Assembly: GCF_000715075.1 (NCBI RefSeq)
Contig: NC_134082.1
Span: 138,868,948-138,932,947, forward strand
Direction: 5' to 3'
Origin: Nicotiana tabacum
Lineage: Eukaryota > Streptophyta > Magnoliopsida > Solanales > Solanaceae
Length of the DNA: 64,000 bases
Both the position numbers and the translations under genes were made by a program. Numbering within the stretch: position 1 is the first letter of the stretch; the number at the start of each line of letters is the position of its first letter. The notes under the pieces were generated by a model. That model had not been told where the DNA came from. It was given only the letters and a program-made list of their open reading frames with translations, and ran no database searches. This document shows, piece after piece, positions 1 to 11,668 of the stretch.

Positions 1-69
1 ATTAATGGCTCTGTTGGTGGAGGTCTATTCTTATCTTCACCTCGAGCTGTTGAAGTATTAAAATTCTGA
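1..69 (+). CDS. Possible 3'-terminal exon of an unidentified gene (partial)
   Basis: Frame 1 is open from the window edge to a TGA at 67-69 and ends in a plausible C terminus (...LFLSSPRAVEVLKF). No other forward frame continues past about position 60. I do not recognise the family. The next 900 bases look like 3' UTR and intergenic DNA without long ORFs. It could be chance, since only 22 codons are visible; the preceding sequence would decide. Confidence 0.3.
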   Translation: MNGSVGGGLFLSSPRAVEVLKF

Positions 70-984
70 AGAGCTTGCTGCTTGATACTCCTTTGGATGA
101 ATATCTTCTAAAATAGAAGTTTAATCCTGCTCTCTGCATTGAAATCTTGTACTACAATAATTTCTGGAAACCAGGTATGAATGTGAAGGAACAATCAAGC
201 TGAGAGTGGGAAAGAGTGGTGGTCATGTGATCTAGAGATGGATGGATAATATATCTGATCTGATAATATATCCGATGTATGTGTGGTGTTCCAGTTTGCG
301 GTGGTAATAGCGTGTATGTATATCACGAGGCAGCTATGCAAATAACTACTTGGCAGCTTGGATAAACACTGCTGAAGATTGGACTGTCTACTTGAATAAT
401 GCACCTTGTGAAGAATTAAGTCCATCCATGTACACTTGATATTGGTGAAGCTTACATGGTATTCAATTCATATGTCGTAGGTTACAGTTATTTGCGCACA
501 AGCTTTTGTGCTTGCTTACTACTGTAATGTTTTCTCCTAGTGCTTGTATCGTTAATCGGTTGAGCTTAAACATTGAGAGCTAAGTTATTTTGTCTGACAG
601 TCTTTGCTTTTCTACTTGTCATTTTTTATGGAATATTTACGGTACGAAGGCTAATAAATAGGAACATGAACGGAGGATCCGAACTCTTAACTTGCTCTAC
701 GACTATACCTTTTCATCATTTGGTCTCATACCAATTATACTATCTTCATTGGTTCAAAATTGAAAATATTAATTTTATCTTTGTAATATAGATGCTAGTA
801 AAAGAAATAATTAAAGTACTCGAAATTAAATAGTATTCAGTATTTTAAGATGTTATTTAAGTACAACAGTGTCATAAATTGGACTAGAAAGAGTGTATGA
901 TGATGAGTCCTTTTACAGGTTGACTAGTAATTACATGGTTTACATATTTTAGGAGCAAGCTCGCATTCAATGAATGCGACAAAC
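70..984. other. Stretch without a recognised gene
   Basis: AT-rich sequence with only short ORFs (the longest about 76 codons) and no recognisable domain. The left part may be the 3' UTR and downstream flank of the putative terminal exon at 1-69. I see no clear repeat or transposon end here. Confidence 0.5.
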
Positions 985-1200
985 CTATTGAAATGCTGCT
1001 CCAGCACTACCTAATTTGGTCTTAAATACCAAAATCCAACAAAGAGGCAAAAGGAAACATAATGCTATACTACAGATGTAATGAGCATAGGAAGGATCAA
1101 GCTCTGAACCATCAAGTAACGAACCAGTGCTTGAAAATAACAAATGGAATGAGGCAAATTGCATACTTTCCAGCTTCTTTTTGAGATAGAAGGATCTTTG
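985..1200 (-). pseudogene. MATE efflux-transporter exon fragment, frameshifted
   Basis: Read on the minus strand, three consecutive frames together match the middle of a plant MATE/DTX multidrug-and-toxin extrusion protein. About 1,196-1,145 reads DPSIS.EAGKYAICLIPFVIF, about 1,140-1,070 reads QALVRYLMVQSLILPMLI, and about 1,068-985 reads ALCFLLPLCWILVFKTKLGS followed by GAAF. MATE proteins are 12-TM H+ or Na+ antiporters of plasma or vacuolar membranes. An extra A in the run before EAGKY, a missing segment after LIPFVIF and a shift near 1,065 break the frame. No neighbouring MATE exons are visible, so this is a dead fragment and not a gene. The family call rests on the characteristic LIP, QSL.LPML and LCWxLVFK blocks. 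Confidence 0.7.
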
Positions 1201-1215
1201 CACTGATATTAGCAT

Positions 1216-1837
1216 TTAGTTGTGTGATGCCTCGAAAACATGTCTCTCTTAATTAAGCTTGCATGAAGCTACGATGTTTCAACGTGTTCGATGTAGAAAT
1301 GATAAGCAAATGAATTTAGAAGATAATTCCCCTGCTCTCAAATATTAATAGTCTTGGCAAAATTAATTTGCTTCAAAATATTTGACATTTTAGAAAAATA
1401 AGAAGCATTTATCACTACTTTCTTTTCAAATTCACGCTTAATTTGTGCTCCAATTAGTCATCTAGAGGTATAGAGTAATTTGCACAAATACTACTCGTAT
1501 GTATAAGTAATTAAAAGGCTATGTTTTTTTTATTTAAAATATTGTGCAAAATTCTTCAAAATTAATTAGCTCTTAAATATGAACCAATTGTGAATTGATC
1601 AGGATTTAGTAGCATTGCTTTATAAATACTACTACTAGTAGTGGTAGTAGTAATAATAAAAGACTGAAAAACTATATACAAGAGAGAAGGAAAGAGGGCA
1701 GCTTACAGGAAAAGAGTAGGCACTTAAAAGAAAAGAGTAGGCAGTGAGCCAGTGACATTGCAAATGGAGTTAGAAAGGGAAGAACTAAGAGAGGGAGCTC
1801 CCCAACATTATCAAAGTAGAAGGCCCATTATTTATAG
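1216..1837. other. AT-rich stretch without a recognised gene
   Basis: No domain-bearing ORF. There is a short trinucleotide-like run of ACT/AGT/TAG units at about 1,627-1,658 and a purine-rich stretch at 1,680-1,800. Nothing else can be supported. Confidence 0.5.
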
Positions 1838-1847
1838 AGAAATCTTG
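1838..1847. repeat. Target-site duplication, left copy
   Basis: AGAAATCTTG, identical to 2,271-2,280 on the other side of the MITE-like element. Confidence 0.8.
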
Positions 1848-2270
1848 TAAAAATAGCACGGTCTAGCTAGTTTTTGGACTGATCAATCAAAAATAGTCAG
1901 CGTTTATCAAGTCAATGAAAAATAGCCACTATTTTGCTGTAACAGAGACCGGTCCAGCATAATATACTGGAGTTCGGTACACCTATGTATGAACTCCAGC
2001 ATATTATGCTGGACCGGTATATTTTGCTGGCTCCAGTATAATATACAGGAGACTGGAGCACCGGTGCTCCAAACTCCAGCATATTATGTTGGACCGGTAT
2101 ATTATACTAGATATACTATTATATTATGTTGGAGTATTTTTCTGGATTTTGAACAGTGTTTTCGTTCAAATTTATCTTTACATAAAAAGTGGCTAAATTT
2201 CGATTACTTTTGAAACTGTGGCTATTTTTGAACAACCACTTATAAATCTGGTTCTTTTTTAATTTCTCCC
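1848..2270. mobile_element. MITE-like element with 10-bp target-site duplication
   Basis: The 423-bp segment is bracketed by the perfect 10-bp direct repeat AGAAATCTTG at 1,838-1,847 and 2,271-2,280, so insertion is directly supported. It has no coding capacity. Inside is a 28-bp inverted repeat with one mismatch (arms 1,948-1,975 and 1,991-2,018, 15-nt loop), plus a third direct copy of the arm at about 2,071-2,098 built around CTCCAGCATATTATG and GGACCGGT. A 9-11-bp duplication is typical of Mutator-type elements. I could not align convincing terminal inverted repeats, so the superfamily is tentative. Confidence 0.75.
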
Positions 2271-2280
2271 AGAAATCTTG
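2271..2280. repeat. Target-site duplication, right copy
   Basis: AGAAATCTTG, identical to 1,838-1,847. Confidence 0.8.
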
Positions 2281-2899
2281 GCCCAGATTATTTTGAACGT
2301 TGGGCCTAGGAATGCTGAAAAGAGTTTAAAATGTTGTCTTAGTTTTGCACGTAAATTTTAAGAACGAAAGCAGAACATAGTTACGCAACATGAAGGATGA
2401 AGTGACGACGTCCTTTAGAACAATTGGTGAAAATATTGGTGATTTTTTCCTCATATCTTTAATTAGGCAATCAGAACACTTAATCCTCATTCCAAGTTAA
2501 GCAAAAATAATATTGGTTTCATTTTATATGGTGATATGTTATTAGATACGGAATTTAATAAAAAAAAGAAAAAAGTTGTCAAAGAAAAAAAATACACTTT
2601 GAACTTGTGATCTTAAATATGTCATGACATTCATATGATCAAAAGAGCATGTTACTAAGGGTAAAATAAAAAGTTTAATGTTAAAACAATTTAAATATAA
2701 AAAATATGTAATTTTTTTAAAAATAAACTCTAAAGAAAAGAGTGGAAGATAAAATTGAGAAATGTATCTTTTTGACATCCATTTATTTGAATAATTGAAA
2801 TTCAACAAATATTTCTTACTTGAAAGAATTTGAGCATCCAGTTTTAAAACATTTATAACTCAAACTTTACATGTTCTTATACGCTTAATTGTGGACGTC
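2281..2899. other. AT-rich flank, possibly with a decayed Stowaway-like MITE
   Basis: No gene is seen. Within about 2,570-2,810 the words CTTGTGATCTTAAATATGTC and ATGATCAAAAGAGCATG resemble, in the opposite orientation, the interior of the Stowaway element at 8,607-8,865. Ends cannot be placed, so this is a weak call. Confidence 0.3.
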
Positions 2900-2913
2900 T
2901 TTTTTTTTTTTTT
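2900..2913 (-). repeat. LINE poly-A tail
   Basis: An uninterrupted run of 14 T on the + strand, immediately 3' (minus strand) of the short LINE 3' UTR. Confidence 0.75.
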
Positions 2914-3116
2914 GGTTAGAAGGGATATTTATATATAAAGCAAGAAAACTAGGAAATACAATGCATAGTACTGTCTGTGCCGCGGGGTACTGTAATTCCC
3001 CCAATACTGCGATGTTTTGTTCTACTGTATCAATATTACATGCCAAAAATTTTCTAACAACTTCAGTCCCTAAAATGTCTGCCCAAAATACTCATTTGCA
3101 AACATCGGAGGAACTG

Positions 3117-6100
3117 CTAGTAAGCTGGTTCGTCCCAAAAACTTGACTTTGCTGCCTCTTTTGTCAGTGTGTCGGTCACCCTATTCTGCTCCATGTACGT
3201 GTGCCTCACCGTGGCCTTGTCCATCCTTTGCATTAACAACCTTCATTCACAAATTATGGGATCATAGGTTAAGTTACCCGTAAGAAGCATTTGAATTATT
3301 TCAGCCGAGTCTGTATTGATGTCTAGAGGGATTCATCCATTTTGCTCAGCTAGTTGTATCCCTTTCACAAGAGATTTCAGCTCAACTATGGTATTGGTGG
3401 TATGTGGTATATTCTCCATATACCCCATAATCCAATCCCCGTTATGGTTCCTAAATACTCCACCGATTCCTCCAATACCTGGATTACCCTTAGCGGCACC
3501 ATCCATATTCATTTTATAGTGTCCTCTCTTGGAGGGATCCCATTTCACATTGGTTTGGAAAGACTTCTTGATGGTTTCATTTTTCACCAACATAAAGTAT
3601 TTTGTTGCTTTTGAGATGGTGTTGGTGATGCTGATGCTATCTTTTTTTGTTGTTGAAGAGGTTGTGATTCCTAATTAGCCAAATGTGCCAGAAACAGAAG
3701 GGAATGGTGTTCTCCTAAGGAATGTTTCCGTTAAAGAGTATGTTCTTAAGTTTGTTCCATGTTGATGGCCATGGTTGGGCTGAGAAAACGGGATTCAGCT
3801 GCTTCCTTTCAGTCAAAGCCTTAGATAGTAACTCCTGCTAGAACTGAGTGTCATTTATGCACTCAAAGAAGATGTGGTCACTAGTTTCTTGGTTGCTTTG
3901 ACAGGAGCAGCATTGTGGGTTACATTTAACCCCAATTCTGCGCAAGTAGGCTCCGGTATGCAACCTATTTTGGGCAAGAAGCCAGATGAAGTTCTTAACT
4001 TTGTTAAGAGCTTTTAATTTCCAAATTCAAGTGAAGGTCCCTTCCTCCCTATTTCCAAAAAGCTCTTTGTTTTTGCTAAATAATGTGTAGGCTAAATTGT
4101 TGGTGAAGGACCCACTTGGAGTCAACCCCCATGTTAGCATGTCCTCCTTGATAGTGTTGGAAGGGGTGAAAACAGAATTGATCATATTGGAGATACTTTC
4201 AGGCATGTTCATAGAGATAGAAGAGAGGTCCCAGATCCCCGATCGTAGACAGAGTCTACTTTGATAGCTATGTCATTTGGGTTTAGGGGGCATGCAATCA
4301 TATCTCTAATGGCTGGCTAGTTAGGGATCCAATCATCATTCATGAAGCTTACCCTGTTGCCCTTATGGACCACCCATCTACTAGCCTTCCTGCATATATC
4401 CCATCCCTTGAGGATGCATTACCAGATAGGAGATTTAGGTTTCCTAGGGGTATGGTTCCAATTACAGTGCTTAGAGATCAACACTCTAGCCCATAAGCTG
4501 GAAGTGTTATGATAGATCCTCCAAGACAGACTTGCATGAGCAGCTTTATTTTTAAGCTCTACTTTTTGTAGGCCCAGCCACCAGTGGTATTCTTCTTAGT
4601 GACCTTATCCCAGCTAACTAGATGCATTTTTTCTTATTTGGGGTAGTGCCCTAGATAAAAAAATTCTGGATTCTATCAATTTACTTTGTGATTTTTGTGG
4701 GCAATTTGATGTATTGCATGGCATGGCTAGGGATACTACTGAGGGATGTCTTGGCCAGAATGGTCCTTTAAGTCATGTTGAGACAATTTATTTTCTAGCC
4801 AGCCAGCTTGAATTGCATATTATCTATTATTATGAACTGGAAATCAGAACTAGTGAGTCTCTTATAGAACATAGGGAATCCAAGGTATTTACCAAAGGAA
4901 GTAGTAGCTTGGATTGACAGCGCATTTGTGAGACATTTTATGGTGTCCTGACTAGTATTAGAGGAGAAGAGAACTCTGGACTTAATGAGGTTAACGTTTT
5001 GGCCAGAGTTCTCATTGAAAGTCTGCAAGATAGAATATATGGTAGTGCAGTTCCTATTGTTGGCCTTGGCAAACAGGGTAAGGTCATCATCAAAGAAAAG
5101 GTGGAAAATTCCCAGGCTAGACCTACTAATACTGATAGGCTGCCACTGGTTGTCTAGTACAGCTTGGTTAATTAACCTAGAGAGTCTTTCCATACACAAA
5201 ATGAATAGGTAAGGGGATATGGGGTCCCCTTGTCTGATGCCTCTAGAGGGCTTAAAAGGTTCAGCTTTACCTCTATTCACTAAGATTGTGATGCTAGATG
5301 AGCTAATGCAAGACATAATTAGCTTAGTCAGCCTGGGCGGGGGGGGGGGGGAGTTGAAAGCATAGAGTGTGTCCGTAATGAAGGACCAGTCTAGCCTATC
5401 AAATTTTTTTTCTAGATCTATGTTGAGGATCATGTGAGCCTGCCTCCCCTACATTTTCCTAACATGGGTAATATACTCTTGCACAATGATAGCATTATCA
5501 GAAGCCCTCCTATTTGAAAGAAAACTGGCCTGGATTGGGCCAATTATGTCAGGAAATATTGGTTTGATTCTATTAACAATAATCTTAGTGATGGACTTGT
5601 AGATGGTGTTACAAAGTTCAATTGGTCTGATATTTTTGAGCATGGAAGCTTAGGGGCACTTGGGAATGAGACAGAGCAAAGTTTGATTCATACTCTCATT
5701 CATGGAGTTAGTATTGAAGCATTGCCTGCAGAAATCAATTATTGAGTTTCCTACAATGCTCCAGTACTTCTAATAGAAGAAGGGATGAAGACCATCAGGC
5801 CCATGGGCCTTGAAAGGCTTGAAGGAGAAGATAGTCATTTTATTTCACTGATCTCAAAAGGCATATCCAATCTATTCCTTTGAGAGTCAGATAGGATATA
5901 GGGCATGTCCATGCGGTTGGTAGTGGATATGGGAGCTTGCGTGTGTGGGGAGGTATAGAGATTCTTGAAGAAGGACAAAATGGATATCTTAATGTCCCAT
6001 TGGTCATAGAGCCAGTTTCCACTCTCCTCTTTGATAGAGAGGATCTTATTTCTTCTTCTCCTGTTGAGAGTGGATGTATAGAGAATCTAGTTTTGGCATT

Positions 6101-7155
6101 CCCTTTATTTAGCCAGTTAATCCTAGATTTGAGTTTACAGAAATCTTCCGCATTTTGAGGATAGAATCAAGCTCACTGGTCAGGTTGCTTTCTAGGTATA
6201 ACATGTAGCTGCTGAACTGGTAGTTAGGTGATTTTTGGATTCCAGCAATTCTGGCTAAGATTCTTCTTTTTTATGGAATATATTGCCAAAAGTGTGCTTA
6301 TTCCGTTAAGTCATAATCCTCTTAAAAGTTTCAGTACATTGGATTAGGGTGTAGTTAAAGGTGAAGGCCTCGTTGATGATACTAGGAAATGATGGGTGGC
6401 TAGTCCACATCGATTCAAACCTAAAAGGTCTACTAGAGTTATTGAGGGAATTCCCTTTTAGCACAACTTGAATGAGACAGTGATCAGAGTGGATCCTAGG
6501 AATATGTATCACAGTAGCGTCAAGGTATTGGGAAGTCCAACTCTCATTGGCAAAACACCTATTTATTCTCTCAAGGATCAGACTAGTCCTATTCTTGTAT
6601 CTTTTATTAGTCCAGGTGAACTTACTTCCTTTGTAACCTAAGTCTAATAACTTGCATTCGTTAAGGCAATTCTAAAATAAGTTACTCCGACTTAGGTTAA
6701 TTGGGTTGCCCCAAATTTATCCCTAGCTTTCAGGAATTCATTGAAGTCACCACCCACAAACCAGTTGTTTAGGTAGGTTTTGGAGATAGTGGCTAGGCTT
6801 TTCCAGAGTAATTTTCTATTAGCTAACATGTTACTAGCATAAATAACACAAAATAACCAAGGGGTGTGGTCAATGAGTACCTTTACCATGGCATGGATGC
6901 CCTGAAGGGTGGTGAAAATCTCTTCCACACTAACACTATCCTCTCTCCACATCAGCACGATCCCCCAAATAGGCCAATAGCCGGAGATTGGAGTAGCATG
7001 TCAAAATGCAGCTCCTCTGCCAGCTTTTTATGGTCATCCATCTTAGTTTCTAGTAGTATTAGTAGGGTTGGCTTATAGAGCTGAACCATATCCATGCAGT
7101 TCCTCTTAAACTCAGCATTATTGCCACCTCTAACGTTTCATATGATGTAGTTCAT
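3117..7155 (-). pseudogene. LINE ORF2: endonuclease, reverse transcriptase, zf-RVT, RNase H
   Basis: This is the polyprotein that nicks target DNA and copies LINE RNA. The start ATG at 7,155 opens MNYII.NVRGGNN, the classic N terminus of the plant LINE endonuclease, with its Trp mutated to a stop. VGGDFNEF near 6,760-6,740 and HSDHCLIQV near 6,490-6,460 are endonuclease motifs. RT spans about 5,640-4,795 with ASFLSNRRASDN, GIRQGDPISPYLF and the catalytic box as FFDDDL. zf-RVT is at about 4,070-3,850, with conserved Cys/His in NPQCCSCQSN and DHIFFEC. RNase H is at about 3,530-3,160 with MNMDGAAKGNPG and INTDSAEIIQ. The stop TAG at 3,117-3,119 ends the frame. Length is about 1,340 codons, near full length, but there are many stops and shifts, including at a 13-G run (5,339-5,351). 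Confidence 0.85.
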
Positions 7156-7289
7156 CAAGGGTGGTTGGTGGTGTGGGGACTGGCTTTTTTGAGGTTTCTC
7201 CATTCCCTGTGGAGGCCTCGTTAGAATAGCTTGGTTCTTTCTCCTCATGCTGAGGACTGGTGTCAGTTGAGAGCAGCTTGGTCACTCCC

Positions 7290-8540
7290 TAGGTGTGGTG
7301 AGACACTAGGCTCACTCCACATTTGGTCATTGTCTTTGGACACAACAACACCACTACTTCGCTGGTTTCCATACTAAACTCTATCGTCCTGACTGAGTCT
7401 AGTAGTAGAGAGTCTATACGAAGGGGACCATAGGTTGTTCCTTCTATTCCCGGTGGGCTTTTCCTTTTCGGAACATCTAGGTCTTTGTTGATTTTCCTTG
7501 TAATGTTTCCCAGCGGTGGTGACTGGTTCTTCTCTAGTGGAACAGAAGATGATAGAGCCTGGTGGAATTGGGGTTCGACGGTCACAAAGACCGGAGACAC
7601 TGCTGGGTCTTCCGTTGCCGGATCTAGAAAGAATGATATTGACTGGAACACTTGGGAAATTAGGTGTTGAGCAATGAAGGTCGAGGTTTTGTTGCATGTT
7701 GTTGTTTCTTGTCATTGTTTGCCATAGGTATGGACCAAAGGCAGCGAAGGCCTTGTTTAGGGCTTCCACTGTTACCCTCGCTAGATGCTCCATATTCTGG
7801 ACAATCAATGTCACTGGTTGATTTCTCACGGTGAAATTATAGGCGAGACCCTGTCCCTGTAATGCCACCTCCAGCTAGGATACTGGTAAGTGGTCCGGTG
7901 GTAGTGGTAACGATGTTACAATGGTGGGTGGCTTTTAGTTTTTTTTTTCATTTTTGTATTTTTTGGATTTGCTACTTTGGGTAATGGGGGGATTATGTTA
8001 ATGAGCCGATTCATAATTGTGTCTCTTGGTGTCAAATATGAGTCAATGGAAAAGGCATCGGTTATTGTATCTAGGGAGGGGGATTCAGAATTAATGTGGT
8101 ATCTATTAGAGTGGATGGATTGTGTCTTTTCACCTGAGCTTGAGTGGGTTCTCAGGTGAGGCACTTGAGTGTTCATGGAGTGTGGTGAGTTTTCCCCATT
8201 AGAGCCTTTCTTTAAGAGAGAGGTATGGGATATGTAGGTGTTTGCGTAGGGGTGATTATTTAGGCTGGGTGTCTCCAATTGGGTGTGAGCCCCAACTGGT
8301 TATTCAGAACCAGTCTGGTGATCCAATGCCCCAAGTTTGACATTTTTTGCGTCAAGGATTGGGCTAGGGGAGGGGCCTCATTGTAGGTGCCAATGAGTGG
8401 CCCAAGGATTAAGTCAGTGTCAGTTTCATTAGGCCTCATTCCTGCCTTACGTTTGGCATTATGTTTGGGTTGGGGCCGCGTGGAATGGGTTACTAAGGAG
8501 TGGGGAATGGAGTTTTGTTTATTGGCTGGGCCGTTGGGTC
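7290..8540 (-). pseudogene. LINE ORF1-like region (nucleic-acid-binding ORF), degenerate
   Basis: Upstream of ORF2 on the same strand, long minus-strand frames (7,374-7,868, 7,916-8,278 and the proximal part of 8,260-8,760) encode Ser/Pro/Thr/Asn-rich basic sequence without an enzyme motif. Position and composition fit the first ORF of a LINE, which codes for an RNA-binding chaperone. No zinc knuckle or RRM is clear, so the call rests on position. The frames change several times, indicating decay. Confidence 0.5.
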
Positions 8541-8606
8541 GGTTATAATTTTTTAGTCTGGTATTGTTTGAGTTAGAATTGTATTGGATTGTATAGAAAA
8601 TTATTA

Positions 8607-8865
8607 CTCCCTCTATTTCAAAAATATTAATTGTCTTAGTTTGAGACACAAACTTTAATAAAGAAGGGAAGATTTTTGAGCTATGTGGTCTGAAGTAAGC
8701 CATAACATTTGTGTGGTTGTAAAACTTTTGAAAGTTGTGGTATGAAACATGTGATAGCATTGGTGTGACTATAAATAATTCTTATTAAGAAAATATTAAA
8801 ATGTGTCATTCTTTTTAAAACAGTCTAGTAAGGAAATAGTGCCAATCTTTTTTAAAGGGAGGGAG
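8607..8865. mobile_element. Stowaway-type MITE (Tc1/mariner)
   Basis: The termini are CTCCCTCTATTTCAAAAA on the left and the near-inverted TTTTTTAAAGGGAGGGAG on the right. The dinucleotide TA flanks both ends (8,605-8,606 and 8,866-8,867), which is the mariner target duplication. The length of 259 bp and the lack of coding are typical. It sits at the 5' edge of the LINE. Confidence 0.85.
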
Positions 8866-8974
8866 TAATATCTTACTTCTTATCTTGGAGCCTTCAAAAT
8901 TGTGTTCACTTTCTCAAAAGTTTCACTTTGTTTCTAATAACAAAAGGCATTTCACGACCTAATGTCCTAATTTT

Positions 8975-8979
8975 ATTCT
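8975..8979. repeat. Target-site duplication ATTCT (left) of outer Tat element
   Basis: Identical to 51,818-51,822 at the far end of the nest, nearly 43 kb away. Confidence 0.85.
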
Positions 8980-9732
8980 TGTTTTACCAAAAAATATAGA
9001 TCTTGGTTCAAATAACTAAACTTATATCAATAAGGGTTAACCTTAGCTAACAATAATATCCTCAGATGGAGCGCTTAAAGAAGCAAAAAATATTATGTAA
9101 ATACGGTCGGACAGCGGCGGTGACATACAATAAATATTCTAGAAATAAGAAGCAATAATGTTGCATTCAATATCAATAAATAGCAATAAATGACATTTAA
9201 GTAAATAGAATGAATGGGTGACCCAAGAAGGGATGAAATATGTGGATGTTCTTTATGACAATGATGAATGATAGACAATCCCTTGAATAGATGAGTTATT
9301 CTCGGATCTAGTAGAAAAGTATAGATAAGAATCTTGGTGAAAAGGTGATGTTTACATCTTAGCAAATGAGATCCGATTCTCTTTCTCAATTCAAAGTGTA
9401 TTTTTACAAATGAATATCACATGTCCCCTATTACTGTGTCTCTTTCTATTTATAGGGAACATGCTCCTAAGAAACTCTAGTAGTACAAATGTAGAGAATA
9501 TCCACTAGAATATTCTCTTTGATATCCTATCTTGAAACTATCCGTTATAACTCTGTCAAAGGTACTCGACCTCGGCCTTGACCCTTGTCGACTCTTCGAC
9601 TTTGGCCTTTGTTGACTCTTCGACCACAAATTTCGTCGCTTCTTGGGCCATTTCGACAAGCGACAACTTGAGAACTTTTTCTCTACTATTATCTTAGCTT
9701 AAATATTCTAAAGATAAACTTTAACCCATACA
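8980..9732 (-). repeat. 3' LTR of outer Tat element
   Basis: 753 bp, beginning TGTTTTACC and ending CCATACA on the + strand (TG...CA). It aligns end to end with 51,062-51,817. Over the first about 240 bases I count roughly one difference in ten by eye. The adjoining polypurine tract on the minus strand is AAGTGGAAGGACTAAC (9,733-9,748). Confidence 0.9.
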
Positions 9733-9974
9733 GTTAGTCCTTCCACTTATTGAGACCGACTTAATGAGGATTCAATGAGCGGATCTTGTTTTTGTGGTCG
9801 AAACAATCGAGCGAGCTATGCAGGTCGTAGTGGTTTTGGCGAACTGGTAGCGTGGCCCTACGTGGGCTGCATACTTTAAACGCTTCGATTTTTCCGAGCG
9901 ATTTGCTGGAATTATGTCGTCCACGAATTAGGGTGACATCATGCTTCATTATGACACATATTCCCGATGTATTG
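9733..9974 (-). other. 3' UTR end of outer Tat element
   Basis: Non-coding interior of the outer element between its 3' LTR and the Athila-like insertion. It includes the polypurine tract next to the LTR. It resumes at 18,918. Confidence 0.7.
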
Positions 9975-11668
9975 TGATGACGTCCAAATCAGCTACTAAA
10001 AAGTAAATATATACGGTCGCATGCAATATAATTTACCCAACTATGAGTCGGGGTCGAATCCCACAGAGAACAATATATAGGCAATTAGGTGTGTAAGAGA
10101 ATTATCACTCATTATGCTAAGCCAAACACTTAGAATGGTTTTGGAAAATATTTATAACTAAATGCGAAAATGTAAACTAACCTAGAAAGCAAATAAAATG
10201 ATCAATAGCTACAAGTATGGATACATAGGGAATTACACGGTCAATGGCTAAATAGACACGGTCACATGCAATATAATTTACCCAACTATGAGTCGGGGTC
10301 GAATCCCACAAAGAACAATATGTAGGCAATTAGGTGTGTAAGAGAATTATCAATCATTATGCTAAGCCAAACACTTAGAATGGTTTTGGAAAATATTTAT
10401 AACTAAATGCAAAAATGTAAACTAACCTAGAAAGCAAGTAAAATGATTAATGGCTACAAGTATGGATACATGGGAAATTACACTCAAGTAACGATCCAAA
10501 GTATTTCACGATTTTACAAATATGAGCGAGTTTATGCTAATTAGCCTCAGATAATAATTCTATATTAGTTTCTTCCAATGACTAACAAGACTTCCTAATT
10601 GAATTACCCCTAAAACAATTAAGTGACTAGGCACACCCGAATATGGCTACAAGTAGTTCAATCCTATTTCTAGGTAGAATCTATAAAATGAGGGTTAAAG
10701 CCTCAAGTTCTTGTTAATTAATCTTTACGAACCCCAAATAATCTTTCTCAAACTTAATTCGAAGTTAATGGAAGAGTCCTAGGGTTACCTAATCCCTTTG
10801 GAAACATTAAAGAACAAGAATAATTAAAGAAACAATAACCCACTTCATAATAAATAAAAATCGTTCAATACATAAGCACAATAAGATATTTAATCCACAC
10901 TTTAAATATGAAAATTCTCATAAACAAGATTCAAGTGTTGGCAAAAATATTACACACTTAGATATACAATACAAAGCAAGGAAATGAAGAAATGACCATA
11001 AATGAGTAAGAAATTCTCAACCAAAAGCTTCAAATCTTCAAGACCCAAGTGTGTGTGCAAGAACCCTAGCTTCCAAAACTTGTCTTCTCTAGTCTAAGGA
11101 CGGAAATTAAACCAAAGATATTTTAAAAATGAGCTAGGTCGTGTATTAAAGGATTTGGGATGAAGAAAATGTGAAAAGACAAAATTTCCCAGAACTGAAG
11201 CACGAGATTCACATTTGCGAATGTTAGTTCGCAATTGCGAGCCCAGGGAATACCGTTGCTCATCGCATTAGCGATTATTATCTTCACAATTGCGAACTTG
11301 ACACTGTGCACCGTGTTTCGCATTTGTGATGGAGACCTTCACATTTGTGATGGAGACCATCACATTTGTGAAGGTTGACCTTCTGGTTTAACTTTGCATT
11401 TGTGATCCCTCCTTTGCAATTGCGACCTCTGTTATCTTTGCATTCCCGCAGTTATGTCGCAATTGCGACTTCTGAGGGCATTTTTCATATTTTCTTCTTT
11501 TCAACTTCTTTTTGACTCTTTTTTAATTGGTTTTTTCATGGTCACTTCTAAATCACATAAAACCTATAAAATAGAAGTAAACGATATTAAACACATGATT
11601 TTATCACTCAAACATAGGAAAAATCTATGCTTGAAGACAAGATAAGTTGGTAAAATACCAACTTATCA
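9975..11668 (-). repeat. 3' LTR of Athila-like element, with internal tandem duplication
   Basis: 1,694 bp, against 1,429 bp for its partner. The extra length is a tandem duplication of about 245 bp: ATGCAATATAATTTACCC occurs at 10,021 and again at 10,266 with the same downstream sequence. The right part (11,200-11,480) is packed with GCAATTGCGA/GCATTTGCGA words. Confidence 0.85.

Larger units (their letters stand above)
2900..8606 (-). mobile_element. L1-type LINE retrotransposon, decayed, with RNase H
   Basis: A non-LTR retrotransposon lies on the minus strand. Its 3' end is a poly-A tail, seen on the + strand as 14 T at 2,900-2,913. Going upstream on the minus strand come an RNase H domain, a zf-RVT zinc-binding domain, reverse transcriptase, an AP-type endonuclease (ORF2, about 3,117-7,155) and a low-complexity basic ORF1-like region (about 7,290-8,540). 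Terminal RNase H plus zf-RVT is typical of plant L1-lineage LINEs. Many frameshifts and stops show it is dead. The right (5') boundary is uncertain; it ends at or before the Stowaway MITE that starts at 8,607. I found no target-site duplication matching the DNA left of the poly-A. Confidence 0.85.

Noticed and set aside
4714..7078. Plus-strand ORFs at 4,714-4,917, 5,937-6,158 and 6,866-7,078
   Set aside because: Antisense shadows of the LINE ORF2, without domains.
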